Below are positions 46,419 through 57,740 of a DNA stretch of 64,000 nucleotides, piece after piece; the stretch's first letter is position 1, and each line of letters starts with the position of its first letter. A program made the translations under genes and the position numbers. The DNA lies in contig OZ026528.1 of the NCBI GenBank assembly GCA_964019695.1, forward strand, positions 57,989,602 through 58,053,601, written 5' to 3'. The DNA comes from Loripinus fragilis (lineage: Eukaryota; Mollusca; Bivalvia; Lucinida; Lucinidae). The notes under the pieces are model-generated. The model was given only the letters and a program-made list of their open reading frames with translations, was not told the DNA's origin and did no database searches.

Positions 46419-46579
46419 GGCCCCGAGGTTATAAAACATTTTTCATCAACTCAACTGAGCATAAAATTTAAACTGCACTTAACAACTTAAATTTGTTGGC
46501 ATTTTAACAGTTATGAGCAGGATAAATTTCGTGCTCAGCTGAGTTGAGCATGGAAATTTTTATTTATAACCTTGGGGCC
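46419..46579. repeat. MITE family 4, complete palindromic copy
   Basis: GGCCCCGAGGTTATAAAACA at one end pairs with TTTATAACCTTGGGGCC at the other. Inner arms are CAACTCAACTGAGCATAAAATTT and AAATTTCGTGCTCAGCTGAG. About 161 bp with a short central spacer. Partial copy at 35400-35545. Confidence 0.85.
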
Positions 46580-47059
46580 TGTACCTTTCCCTCATGCATA
46601 TGAGACAATGTATATAGATAAATGTAAGTACTAGACTTTCATCCAAGGTCGCTCATTTTGAGCTGCTACGAAATAATCTAACATATTTTTCCCAGAAACA
46701 ATTGGGCCAATTTAACTTAAATTTCATACGAAGACCCCTCTAGGGTGGAAGAACGAATATGCAAGATATATCAAACATACTCGGACTATGATTATATTAG
46801 GTTACAAAAGGCCAAGGCCAACCTTTGACCTTTAAGCAAGTGTATCACCAACAAGAACCAAAAGGTCAGACCTATTCCAGCAGGTGACCACAAGGCAGCA
46901 ATGAACAGACGCGAAAGCATGAGTAACACAAGACACACAAAAAAAAACAAATGATTAGGACAACGATAAGCTGCACTACATAAAACAGACGCGGAATATC
47001 GGGGGTAACACTAATTTATATTTATGTATTTGCTTCAGTCATCATATATTACAGAGAGG
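46580..47059. other. No gene seen
   Basis: AT-rich with stops in all frames. Confidence 0.45.
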
Positions 47060-47200
47060 AGAGGGGAATATTCTAAGCGGGCCATCATCGACCCGCATTT
47101 CTCTGGTGGGTCGATGATGGCGTGATTTTCCAAGGGGGGGGGGGGGGGGGTCAGGACTCCCTGCCCCCATCCCCCTCCCCCCTCTGGATCTGCGCATGGT
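47060..47200 (-). repeat. Poly-C-containing dispersed element, inverted partial copy
   Basis: GGCCATCATCGACCCGC, a hairpin (GACCCGCATTTCTCTGGTGGGTC), 17 G at 47134-47150, and CCCTCTGGATCTGCGCATGG. The reverse complement shows the GGATCCAGAGGGG start of the family. Confidence 0.6.
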
Positions 47201-47367
47201 ATACCAAACTATGGTAAAAATAAATACGATGGCAGATTATTTGAACGCCGCACCCACTTGCATCTATTCTTCTGATAATTTGTAAACAACCTTTAAGTTT
47301 ATTATCTACTGTCCTGCCAGCCAGGAGTGACATTGGCGTCATGTTTTGTTTACAAAAATATCAGGGA

Positions 47368-47840
47368 CTTAAAATCGATAGATCACTTGTGTATTAATTA
47401 TATCTGCAGGATAGGATTATTACACAAGTGACCTATCGATTCGCGTTAGCTCAAATGGAGTGTAAAGTTAATGTTTTACTTAACAATTGTGAACAAAATA
47501 TTACGTCACAGTCACTCTTGGTTGGCACGACAGTAATATATGGTATTTATAGAGCATCATACATGAGTGCTCATGTATTATTAAATTTATTAAATCAGTT
47601 AAGGAAAAGTGATTAAATGCTATGCTTGTCGGACATTTTATCATCTTTTCATAACGGTTTTAATGAATTCAATATTACTGGATTATAAGAGTACATCATG
47701 AGTGTGAGGATTGGATGGAAAAATCCGTCCCGTGGATCACGGGTGGGATAGAAATCATCCCGGCATCACGAGGCTTGCCGAGGGATGACAAGCGGTGATC
47801 GCGAGGGTTAGATTTTTCTATTCCATCCTCACACAAATAA
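47368..47840. repeat. Cluster of inverted-repeat elements (family 3 and others)
   Basis: 47370-47445: AATCGATAGATCACTTGTGT pairs with ACACAAGTGACCTATCGATT. 47540-47700: hairpin family 3 (ATGAGTGCTCATG, TTAAATTTATTAAATC, AATGAATTCAAT). 47705-47830: GTGAGGATTGGATGGAAAAATC pairs with GATTTTTCTATTCCATCCTCAC. Together they look like one larger palindromic element or a nest. Confidence 0.6.
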
Positions 47841-49184
47841 TGGATTCTTATTCTCGCTCATCACTAAACACCTCATTTTATTGGAAAAACATGAAAAAAA
47901 AAACTTCCGTAAAATCTTGGATAAGCTGAGATGCGAATGGTGAAGTCATTTTAACACTACAATATTACGCCATGGATCGGGATCGACGTGCGGCCAGCGT
48001 ATTACATGTACCCCACAAGGATAAAAAAAACCCGGAAATCCCGATCTGGTATGCGTGAATCTATTAATCACACGCGTTTTCAAAGTGCAATCTCAAACAT
48101 TGTCAATGTATACGTGACATTGCTTTATGGTATCATTTCACGCACCTATTAAGGGCAAAAAGGCTTTAATTTACATGATAAAGCGCATATCCCAATCCCC
48201 CCCCTCCCCACCTGGGACTGTGACTGCTCAAATAATGACTTTCTAAATAAAAGAGTACTGGATCATGAAATGAACATCATTTTAGTGCGTTATTGTAATT
48301 TCAAATGATTGATAGTTGTGAATTGTATCTGACAGTATCTAGATTAGATCTATGATATAATTCATAACCCATTACCAATTTTCGTATTACAATGTGCACA
48401 ATCAGCTCGATTTTGAACGCCCTGGTGAAAATGCTGAACCATTATGGGGAATGCAACATTAAAAAGCAAATGAATCTACAATCTCTTATCAAACCATGCA
48501 ATTTGCCACAGAAAAAAAAGGCTTTTCTTTGAGGTATGTATATTTTACTCTCAAACGTTTGAATCAAGATCAGAACCGACGTTTGGTCGATCCCGATTTT
48601 GGTCCAAACTATTTGCAAAACTTATCAGCAGACGCTGTTAACATGGAAAGGGTTAAATAGGATATGTGCAAAAATACCATTTTGGTGCCTATCTCATTGG
48701 GCAGTCAAATCAGGGCTCATCCTGTTTGCTTCCTTGATGATACCTAGTTTGAATCGCACTTGAATATATACAGCGGACGTAAAATGCAGACGACATTTTC
48801 AGGATAAAAATAATGGTGGAATGATGCTTTAAAGATTTGCTATTCTGTAAGAGCGATTAATTCATAATATTTAAATTCTCAGTGTAGTTGCCTTCGATTG
48901 GCTGCTTTGCATTTATCGATGCAAAACATTGAAATGTCATGTGATCTAGGCCGCACCCCTAGACGGAGCGACGTCACAGTTATCCAATACCGTTCATTGT
49001 ATATCTATAGTTGCGTGACGTTATTCTCGTATCGTCACAACGTTATGTTCACGAGTTACGCTCCCTGGCTGTTCCAACACCTCCGTTACAAATGAAATAT
49101 TTCATTTTATAAGGATAACTGGCTGGGTGGGTGGAAGGTAATTAAGTACATGTAAATTTGATTGATAATGTGAAATGAAAATAT
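47841..49184. other. No gene recognised
   Basis: 48540-48660 is an eroded fragment of the GATCC-palindrome family ending GGAAAGGGTTAA. 48895-49095 is GC-richer, with GACGTCAC and GTGACGTT motifs and one short frame, but no exon or promoter I can support. Confidence 0.4.
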
Positions 49185-49333
49185 AAGGATTGAAATTCAT
49201 ATTTTAAGCCTGCACTGGATGATCGAAAAGATACGCTATTTTAATGTTTCCGAGAAGCCCATCTTCACAGACATTAAAATAGCTAATGTTTTTCATCACC
49301 CAGTCCAAGTTTAAAATATGAAATTCAATCCTT
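49185..49333. repeat. 149-bp palindromic MITE
   Basis: AAGGATTGAAATTCATATTT at the left is the reverse complement of AAATATGAAATTCAATCCTT at the right. Inner arms CGCTATTTTAATGT/ACATTAAAATAGC continue the stem, with a ~20-bp loop. Confidence 0.88.
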
Positions 49334-49699
49334 AATTGGAAGCCCATAATTCTTTACTCCATAGGCTATTTTAGATCATGACACTATTTTCTGTTTTTAG
49401 ACAACATTGAAAAAAAAAATCAAGAACACTTTAAGTTAAGTTTTGAATGCTTTAGAAATATCATGGAAAATGGAGCGTTTGCTAACCTGACAAAGAGCAA
49501 TGCCCCATTTCCATAATAATTTCAAATACGTGATATTTCAATGGCCTCAAAAGGCGTTATTATGGAGTAAAGGGTTATCCATCAAACTACTCAAAATAAA
49601 GTTGACTTGATGGTCCTTGAATGTATCGATTCCTGATCTTTGCACCCTTACTAACTTTGTCATTTTATACATGTATCAGTTTCTTTCAGTTATGTCGGG
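49334..49699. other. No gene seen
   Basis: Contains a distant inverted pair TTTACTCCATA (about 49355) / TATGGAGTAAA (about 49561), possibly ends of an AT-rich element of ~210 bp. Confidence 0.4.
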
Positions 49700-49815
49700 A
49701 CATGTCTTCCTGGGTTGAACCAGAACTAAGCAAGCATTAGCGTATCTTGTTCAAGGCGACAACGCAAGAACGCCTGTTAGGCTCGAACCCGCAACCCCTC
49801 GGTCTCGATTATCAA
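49700..49815 (-). repeat. tRNA-SINE fragment
   Basis: On the minus strand GAGGGGTTGCGGGTTCGAGCC contains a B box (GGGTTCGAGCC). The preceding GAGACCGAG resembles the head of the SINE at 3579 (CGAGACCGAAGG). The A box end is missing. Confidence 0.5.
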
Positions 49816-49975
49816 AAATTAATTTAAATATATTATATCCATACCGAAAGCGAAAAGAACTACGCAGAAAAATAAGTGTCTCATCTTGTTATCTCCCAGA
49901 ATTGAACTAATATAACTTTACCTACTTTGCTTTTTTATCTTTTGTCTTGACTTTTATCTTTTGTCTTGAAATAAA

Positions 49976-50212
49976 TGGGCCTTGTCGCGACAAAACCTGT
50001 CTTCGGGGTTTCCGACAGTGACATTCAAACCAGCTTGCTCAGCTACAGGGACTAGCTACAAAATTGAAAGTTTGCTTGTAGCAAGCTTTGATATGGTACT
50101 TCCAAAAAAGCGAATAACAAATGCGCTGGTCAGACTGCGCGGATGCGCAGGCTGGTCTGTGCCTTTGTTGTTCGCAAACTCCCGAAGACAGGTTTCCGCG
50201 TTGAGGCCCAAA
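49976..50212 (+). repeat. MITE family 2, complete copy
   Basis: Termini GGGCCTTGTCGCGACAAAAC and GACAGGTTTCCGCGTTGAGGCCC. 237 bp, with AAAT directly on both sides (4-bp target duplication, the same target in reverse complement as 37440-37672). Inserted at the start of the first of two tandem 160-bp copies. Confidence 0.88.
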
Positions 50213-50375
50213 TGGAGCCTATGTTGAGACCATCCTTTGCTTTTCCGCTTACCTCTTTACACAATTATATATTCATATTGTGGCAATGCACATTTTTTTT
50301 TTAAATATGAAACGCACATTATTCCAGGGAAATTCTCGTTTGTTTTTTATCTTTAGTCCTTACTTTAATTAAAAG
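50213..50375. repeat. Tandem duplication, copy A
   Basis: GGAGCCTATGTTGAGACCATC, ATTCATATTGTGGCAATG and AATATGAAACGCACATTATTCC. It matches copy B (50376-50445 plus 50689-50735), which a MITE splits. The upstream TTTTATCTTTTGTCTTGA is also repeated as TTTTATCTTTAGTCCTTA. Confidence 0.85.
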
Positions 50376-50445
50376 GAGCCTATGTTGAGACCATCTTTTT
50401 TCCGCTAACCTTTTTACTAACTTCATATTCTGGAAATGTACATTT

Positions 50446-50688
50446 GAGCCGCGACATGTGATTTCCAACAACGTGGCATTTTGACAAGTGTAGACTCAGA
50501 CGAGCCTGTGCAGCCTCCTTTTAAGCTTACATGTAAAAAATCCAAATGATGTTCGGTCAACACTTAACACTCATAGAATATTCAAGCGACTAGCAAAGGC
50601 TCTGATCAGACTGCGCGTATGCGCAGGCTGATTTGAGCCTTTGCTTGTCGTACATACCACATTGTTGGAAATCTCATGTCGCGGCACA
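50446..50688 (+). repeat. MITE family 1, complete copy inside copy B
   Basis: Starts TGAGCCGCGACATGTGATTT, ends GAAATCTCATGTCGCGGCACA. It interrupts copy B of the tandem duplication between ...AATGTACATT and TTTTCAAAATATGAAACGC. Copy A shows the uninterrupted site. Confidence 0.9.
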
Positions 50689-50735
50689 TTTTCAAAATAT
50701 GAAACGCATACTATTCCAGGGAGCCTCATTAATGT

Positions 50736-51245
50736 GCAGTAGTGAGAGCTGCGCCACCGACTCGTTTTCTCGCGATACGACTTTCGTATCGATGCACATT
50801 TTTATTTGACGTGGATCAACTTGTGAATCCAACAGCTGGAGGATGATATTTGCAAAAAATGTTTTGAAAGCCTGCCGTTGTTGCATGCGGACCAGCCTGC
50901 GCACCCGTGCATTCTGATCAACGCCTTAGCCCCATTGAAGGTGTAATTGTCAAACATGCTCAGTGGAAAGTATCAATATTCTACTAGTCTCGGTAGCTGA
51001 GCAGGCTGTTGGCCGGAAACCCCAAATTATTTACCCGTATTAGGGCGAAAAATGACAATCGAAAACTGTGTTTTTTGGTCTACGTTCGTCGATGTTTTCG
51101 ATTGCCGCCTATCCGTTGTAATAAAGTTTGATACAATTACAATATAAACGAAGAAGGCAAAGATCAGAAATCGATACTATAAAGCACCACACCTTACCCA
51201 GGACACCACATGCCAAAGCGACAAAACAAAAGAGAACTTCAAAAT
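50736..51245. other. MITE-2 fragment, no gene
   Basis: 50870-51015 aligns with family 2 (GGACCAGCCTGCGCACCCGTG, TGGAAAGTATCA, GTAGCTGAGCAGGCTG, CCGGAAACCCC). The remainder has no recognisable content. Confidence 0.55.
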
Positions 51246-52516
51246 CTCGGTTACATTTGCCTTACGACGATATATGATGCCCGTACGATGTCCAAATCAC
51301 CGTTTTCGTGCGGCCTCCGCAGGGAGACCTTGCGATCATCGTACGGATTTACGGGCATCGTGGCCTCTACGATTTTGCTTAACTCCGCACAATGACAAAT
51401 TTGAAAAAAAAGTAAGCCCGTAGCCCGTAGACACATCGCAGTGACATCGTACGATCCTCGTACGGGCACCGCACGGTTATCGTGAGGACAACGCAGGGTT
51501 TTAGATTGTCATCTTGGCCCCAAAATGATCGTAGATTCTTGCGATAGTCGTAAGGAGCCCGCAAGGTCACCGCACGATGCCTTTGCACGGACCATAAAAT
51601 CTACGGACATCGGACGGTCATCCTGCGGTAACCCCAAGGCGATGGCACGATGATCGTGCGAGCGCCTTGCGACGTTTCAACAATTTCCAGACTTATCATT
51701 AGCTGTTTGTTTTATTTCAATATTTGTCTTCAGGTTATGTCTCTAATACCACAACTCAGTGTGACTCAATATGGACCCAGTTCAGTTTGCTGATGGAAAC
51801 AGTCTAATCAGGGCCCATAGCTTATGCTTCCATGATAAAATTGTCTGAAGTGCAATTCAAAATATGCACCTAACGTGAAATGCATATGCGTTTTCAGTAT
51901 ATAAAATGCTGGTTGGATAAGGGGTTTAATAAATCAGATAAGATTAATAAAAAGTTCAGATATTTTTTTGTGATTTATACCTCTGGGATTTGAATTTGAG
52001 TATTACTTCAAGGAATAAAATACATGTAAATGGGTCTGTGACTAGTTCGCACATTGACATTTGAATGAATGAATGAATGTTCTACAAAATGTATTTCACT
52101 GAAAACAAATGGAAAATGTGCTGGCCAGGCCGGGTGGAAGAAAGTGCATTCTGGCCAGTACCTTTGTTGTTCGCATGCATCGACTTCAATATGCTTATGA
52201 CGAAGATTTTATGTGTTGCTGATCGTAGAGTGCCTTTGGATAATTAAACTGAATAAAACCATAATAAGCGTTTTAGTCTACGCTGATACAATTAAAGCAT
52301 CTTTATATTTTCAATTAAAGTGATACTTATTATCGAATTATAAAAGTGTACTATAAAAAAGGGGTTGCAATATTCTGTGATTTAAACTTTATGAAAACTG
52401 CAGAACTTAGAAATTGACATTAAAATATACACAAACGTATCACGCTGTTCCATACCTTGGGTCCATGTTCAACTAAAAACACTAGCCTCTTCATAGCACG
52501 ATTTGTGATCACATAA

Positions 52517-53862
52517 AGCTTCTCTTACAACCGGTCGTGCGTGCTTCTACGAGCGGTTTGCGTGCAAATATTGGCCAAGTAGTAAGATACACGCACGTGG
52601 AACGTACTTTCTTTGGTGGACGCAAACACGACGCAAAGCACGCAGCCCGAAAGCTGGCCGGCCAGTCTTTCGCTACGACCTGTCTGCGACAATTAGAACG
52701 CCTGGAGCACGCTCATAGTACCAAGACAAAAGTACTGAGTAAGTGCGCTAGGCGTGCGTGTTACGCAGGAAAAGCATGCAGAATTCCGGGGTATTTCACC
52801 ACGAAGCTGTACTTACCACGCAAGAGACTCGTACGTTTAACTTGTTTCAATGTACGTATTAACAAAAAGGGGGGGGGCACTTTCTCCGTGCGTTTATCTT
52901 ACTTTCAAAGTGCAGGCGAGTACTACTACCGTACTTGTGAAGTGCGTCACACTAAGACGACGCACGTGACCAGCACGATAAAAGTGCGTCACAAGTACTT
53001 GCTTAGGTGCATCGAGCACCTATATCAAAGCTGATACGAACAGTGTGATCTCAGTTCAAAATCGACTTCGGCAGTGTGCACAATGGCTCCAAAGACAAAA
53101 GTAGCTTCCAGAAAAGGGAAGAAGAGCAAACACGTTCCTATCCATACGAATGAACCCAAAGTAGTCTCCAGCAGACTGTTGGTCAAGCTCCTGGAACAGC
53201 GTCTCATACTGGCCGAACAGAAGCCTTCTGGTCAGCCATGGCTTCACCCAATAAGTTATACGCCTGCTTCTTCTTTGCCTCTCTTGCAGGCGATCCCCAG
53301 CAACCACTGCCAGCATTGCGTCACGATCTTCGGACTCCTCAAGCATTAGCAGCTGTAGAAGTCGATGGCACATCCTTCTTAGAAGTGACATTTTGGAAGC
53401 CAAAACAGTCCTTCTTGGAAGTGCCATTTTGGAAGCCAAAACAGTGAGTGATGAAGAGACTCGGTGCTCCCTTTTGTATTATTTTGATTATCCGTGCGTT
53501 CCATCAATTTGACACACGAGTGTCGTGCTTTACACTTCCGTGCTCATAACGTTTCTCTTACTTCGTAAGTACGATATCTGAAAACGTACGCTTCACTTGC
53601 AATAAACGTACGATTATTTCACTCACTGTGTGCGACACAAGTACAGATCGTACGTGCTCCTTACTTCTTCCTACTTTCAAAAAGGCGTACAGACCACTTG
53701 CGGGCCCCACGTTTAGAGCACGATACACCTATTTATAAAGTACTTACTACTTACGTCCGCTACGATTTAATTTTCATCCTGTGACAACGCTACGCCTGAC
53801 AAGAACTCCGAGGACGCACGATCTCTAAGCTCACACGACCGGTTGTACATGTAAGAGAGCTT
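52517..53862 (-). mobile_element. PIF/Harbinger deletion derivative, nested
   Basis: The ends are inverted repeats with an indel: AGCTTCTCTTACAACCGGTC at the left; the right end reads, in reverse complement, AAGCTCTCTTACATGTACAA then CCGGTCGTG. TAA flanks both sides (52514-52516 and 53863-53865), consistent with the 3-bp TWA target duplication of Harbinger elements. It retains only the first part of a transposase on the minus strand. The 165-aa plus-strand frame at 52537-53034 shows no recognisable domain and is probably chance. Confidence 0.75.
53056..53439 (-). pseudogene. Harbinger transposase (HARBI1-like) N-terminal fragment
   Basis: Residues ~60-105 of this frame read RITYWVKPWLTRRLLFGQYE, then LFQELDQQ...YFGFIRMDRNVF. 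This is the characteristic start of PIF/Harbinger nucleases (RRWWVRPW...GxYxxLxxEL...F..F.RM). The frame then runs into unrelated sequence where the DDE nuclease core should begin, so the catalytic part is gone (family ~350-450 aa). The first 22 residues are a duplicated ASKM-LPRRTV segment from a ~30-bp repeat. Cannot be functional. Confidence 0.8.
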
Positions 53863-54240
53863 TAAAACACAGTTCAATTGGAATGCAAAAATGAACATGG
53901 ATAGCCTTTAAAATCCATGCACATAATTACACGACAATTGCACAGTCAGCGTACCGACTCCTTGAGACTTCCGCAAGGTCACCGTACGGGCATCGTGCGA
54001 TTTATATAGGAAGGTCATGAAGATAACACGATGATTGTACGATAACCTTGCGGTTGTCGTACGATATCCGCAAGGTCTCTGTAAGGTTTTGTCCTAGTTT
54101 TGTCGCCGAAAGAAATCGTAAGGTGATCGTAAGCAATATAAACACATACGTCGTACCTTATATTCGTCTACGATGCCGAAAAAATCGTAGAGAAAATCGT
54201 AGAAAATAAATCGTACGACGGCGTGGCAAATGTAACCGAG

Positions 54241-54602
54241 GCATAAGTCATGTTGTGCACACACAAATATGTCATGTTGGTCCATTATATATACATGTAT
54301 TGCGGTGTCATAGGTCTTAATTTTCAAGAAATTGTGTAACTGCACCGTAAAAAATCTATGAAACTTTACACCAAAATTGTGGGCAGCTAAGTCTAAGTTT
54401 GTTTTGGTATAACCTTTCAAACTTTAGCAGTTTAAATCGATGTTCTGTTCGGCTGTATTGATCGTGAAAATGCCAGGTTTTATCACTGGAAATATATCGG
54501 CATCACTGTGGTTTAGTAGGGGTTTACGAACATCCACGTAGACTGATCAGCACCTTTGTTTTTTACTTTTTGGAAAGTATCCCATCTTAATTTGCTACAG
54601 GT
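54241..54602. other. No gene; MITE-2 fragment at right
   Basis: 54530-54600 matches part of family 2 (GTAGACTGATCAGCACCTTTG, CTTTTTGGAAAGTAT). The rest is unassigned. Confidence 0.45.
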
Positions 54603-55110
54603 GATATGACGTCAGCGTCACGTTATATAACGTCAGCGTCACGCTATTAGCCGAGTTATCAAAGTAGATCCTCGATCTGATTCCCCGGAATGGGCCGAGG
54701 CAGTTCCGAATAGGCTCCGGTGTGTGTTAGGCGCATTAGTAGTACTTTGTACCAAAAAGCTCCATTTTGTTAGCCAGAAGTGGCGTATGGAAAAACAGTT
54801 CTGTAGCATGTTGGTTCAGCTCTATTAAAATCGATTATTCTGATTATCCGAAAAGTTTATCAGCAGAATAAATGAAGTTTATCATCACGGTTTTATCTTA
54901 TTGAAAAACAACATAAACTCCATTAAAGGCGTTTGTTTTGCTGCGATCACACTTGTTATTGTGCTAACATGGTTTCCGTGACGTCAGCGTCACGTTATAT
55001 AACGTCAGCGTCATGTTATCACCCGCTTTATCAAAGAAGATCCTCGATGTACATCCGTGGTCTGATTCCACGGAATTTCGCGGAATTGGCCGAGGCTGTT
55101 CCGATTGTTA
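54603..55110. repeat. Direct repeats (period 372 bp) with CRE-like palindromes
   Basis: TGACGTCAGCGTCACGTTAT with ATAACGTCAGCGTCA occurs at 54607 and 54979, followed in both by GATCCTCGAT, TCTGATTCC and GGCCGAGGC. Each copy contains a full TGACGTCA (cAMP-response element) palindrome. 54755-54860 between them matches 35130-35250. Confidence 0.75.
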
Positions 55111-55174
55111 AGCACAAGCGTTATCACCTGTGATATAATGTATTTTATAGGTTTTGTTTCTACAATTCATCAGA

Positions 55175-55320
55175 CAAATAGAGGATCTTAATAATTATTG
55201 AATTTATATAAACAAGTTGGGGAAAAGAGATACAATTCAAGGCTTGTCGAGCATTTTATCGTTTTTTTTCGCAACGAGTTTAATAAATTCAATAAAACAG
55301 GAGTATGAATGTAAGATTCT
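55175..55320. repeat. Hairpin MITE family 3, third copy
   Basis: ATTGAATTTATATAAACAAGTTGGGG pairs with CGCAACGAGTTTAATAAATTCAAT. The inner AAGAGAT and GCATTTTATC stems are as in 5985-6165. Confidence 0.75.
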
Positions 55321-55409
55321 TTTTATCATACTGTAGTGCAATCATAAGATTCTCTCATTTTTGGCGTGAGATCGTTAATGTTTTGCCGTAAATATGTGAC
55401 GTAGTTAAG

Positions 55410-57060
55410 AGGGTATTTTATTTTATTATACCTCACGTGAATTCCCCATACAAAACTTCCATAGGCGAACAACTGATATTTTATAATATTACCCGCTGCT
55501 ATAGCGACGCAGAGTACTGTCACTCGTTTGCCATAGCAGCGGGTGATATTATATAAATATTACATTCCCTGCGCGGGTGATAGTCGAAAATATCATCCCG
55601 AGGAATGTGATTATCAACCGAGGCGCAGCCGAGGTTGATAATCATATTTCGAGGGATGATATTTTCGACTTTCACCCTAGCAGGAAATGTAATATTTATT
55701 TTATTATACCGAACAGAACATTAGATCCCTTATTTTCTGAAGTTCTCCTCCTACTCAATAGACCTAGCATGGCGAGGGGGGATTCAAAGGGAAAATAATG
55801 AACAGCCTCTGTATATATGCTTGAATGAAATTAAATATTTCACAAAAATGGTTCTTCTTTAACAATCTGAATGCTCGATCTGATCACTGACGATACGTGT
55901 AACAAATTACGTCATACAAGCTGATGACGTCAAACTTAATACCAAGCAGCGTCATTCTTAAAGGAGATGCTGTACATGAGGCTGTTTTGATGCAAAATAG
56001 AAAATTTTGCCTAATCTGTTCAAATTTGGTCTCAACGTGTTCCTCTCGTCCTAACTAAGAAAACGAGTATCCACACTTTATGTTTCTGACCATAAACAAC
56101 GAAGTTATTTGGAGTTTAAAGTCGCCAAAGCATGCGTCATGTCCGCCATTGCTGTTGAACGTCTCTTGACGTTAACGAACCGTACGCGCATCGGGGTTGC
56201 GCATCATGTGACCGCCCTGATATTTTATAATATCACCCGCTGCTATGGCAAACACGTGGCAGCATTCGCCGTCGCTGTAGCAACGGGTGATATTATAAAA
56301 TATCTGTCGTTCGTCTATGGACGTTTTGTATGGGGAATTCACGTGAGGTATAATAATGTAAAATATCAGTCGTTCGTCTGATGCGCAACGCCGATGCGCG
56401 TACGGTTTGTTCACGTCAGGCTACGTTCAACAGCAATGGCGGACATGAGGCATGATTTTGGCTACTTTCAACTCCCAATAACTTCGTTGTTCATGGTCTG
56501 AAACATAAAGTGTGGGTACTCGTTTTCTTAGTTAGGACGAACAGAATATGTTGAGACCAAATTTGAGCGGATTAGGCGAAATTTCCTAGTTTGCATCAAA
56601 ATCGCTTACTGTAAAGAATCTCCATTTAAATGACGCTGCTTGGTTTGAAGTTTGACGTCATCAGTTGTTATGACGTAATTTATTTAACCGAACGTCAGTG
56701 ATCAATTCGAGCATCCAAACTGTTAAAAACAGAACCATTTTTGTTTAAAAACATATCTTCTTTCATGCATGCATTCCCTATGGAACCCCCTCACCATGGT
56801 AGGTCTAAGAGAAAACAAACGGTAGTAAATAAAAGGTCAAATGTTCTGTTCGGTATAATAAAATAAATATTACATTCCCTGAGAGGGTGATAGTATATAA
56901 ATATTACCTTCCCTGATATGGTGATAGTCGAAAATATCATCCCGAGGAATGTGATTATCAACCGAGGCGCAGCCGAGGTTGATAATCACATTTCGAGGGA
57001 TGATATTTTCGACTATCACCATATCAGGGAAGGTAATATTTATTTTATTATACCGAACAT
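55410..57060. mobile_element. 1.65-kb foldback palindrome with hairpin-capped arms
   Basis: The long arms 55706-56210 and 56376-56860 are reverse complements (shared AAGCAGCGTCATT, GAGACCAAATTTGA, CCGCCATTGCTGTTGAACGT). Each arm ends in a ~140-bp near-perfect hairpin (55556-55705 and 56919-57060, GATAGTCGAAAATATCATCC against GGATGATATTTTCGACTATC, centre GAGGCGCAGCCGAG). The centre (56205-56372) is another hairpin-forming block (CACCCGCTGCTATGGCAA), also found outside the left arm at 55410-55555. No ORF of note. Confidence 0.85.
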
Positions 57061-57639
57061 TAGATCCTTTAGTTTCTACCGTATAACGTAATTAAATGAA
57101 AGAAACTAAACACAGTTGTCTTAGTTCATGATCGTATAGTGGTATATTTTAATGTAACATAAGTATAATTCAAGACTGAAGCGTGCTCAACTGAGCAGTT
57201 CATAATAATCACAGAAAATGCACTGGTTTTCTCATCAAAATCAAATCTAATCTGATCTGATCTAATCTAAAACAAAATCTGATCTCTTCTGAAGACATGG
57301 TCGTACCCGGCAGTATATATAGCAAATATGGAAAGATGTTTTCATTCCAAAACATTAACCGTTACTAATTTCGTATAATAAGCCCAAATATTATGACAAG
57401 ATTCTGATGATTGCACTGAAATAATTACTAAGCATCTGCGATGTGAACAATGGCAAACGTGTGCCCACTATCGAAACTTTCCATCACCTGATCCATCTGG
57501 ACCGAATATGCAATCATAAGATTCATGTATAATACAACAAATGACTGGGCGCTATTCCAACGTAAGCATAAATGCACATCATTGTCATTCTACTATGGTC
57601 CTGCAGTTATAGCTTTGAAACTCTATCCCGACAACAGCT
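57061..57639. other. No gene seen
   Basis: AT-rich. ATCTAATCTGATCTGATCTA (about 57244-57265) is a short simple repeat. Confidence 0.45.
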
Positions 57640-57740
57640 AGTTGCTGTGGAGACTGAGTCTCAACCTGGAATACCATCTAGGGGCTTGTGAAGCCAGTGG
57701 ATCGAACCTACGACCCCTACACCACTCAGGCCCATAGATT
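57640..57740 (-). repeat. tRNA-like SINE head (candidate)
   Basis: On the minus strand TGGGCCTGAGTGG (A-box-like, one base longer than consensus) is followed at tRNA spacing by GGTTCGATCC (B box, 57699-57708) and CACTGGCTTCACAAGCC. No acceptor stem closure was checked. A SINE head or tRNA relic. Confidence 0.4.

Larger units (their letters stand above)
51246..54240. mobile_element. 3.0-kb inverted-terminus element with CGTACG-rich subterminal regions
   Basis: CTCGGTTACATTTGCC at 51246 and its exact reverse complement ending at 54240. Both ends continue into long regions (51246-51680 and 53940-54240) made of ~15-20-bp motifs such as GCAAGGTCACCGTACG and ATCGTACGA, in both orientations. The middle contains ~0.8 kb without features and a nested Harbinger derivative. 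I see no transposase of its own and no clear target duplication. A non-autonomous DNA transposon is the simplest reading. Confidence 0.65.

Noticed and set aside
52537..53034. 165-codon plus-strand frame
   Set aside because: Basic and Thr/Tyr/His-rich with no recognisable domain. It lies inside a Harbinger deletion derivative whose real coding remnant is on the other strand.
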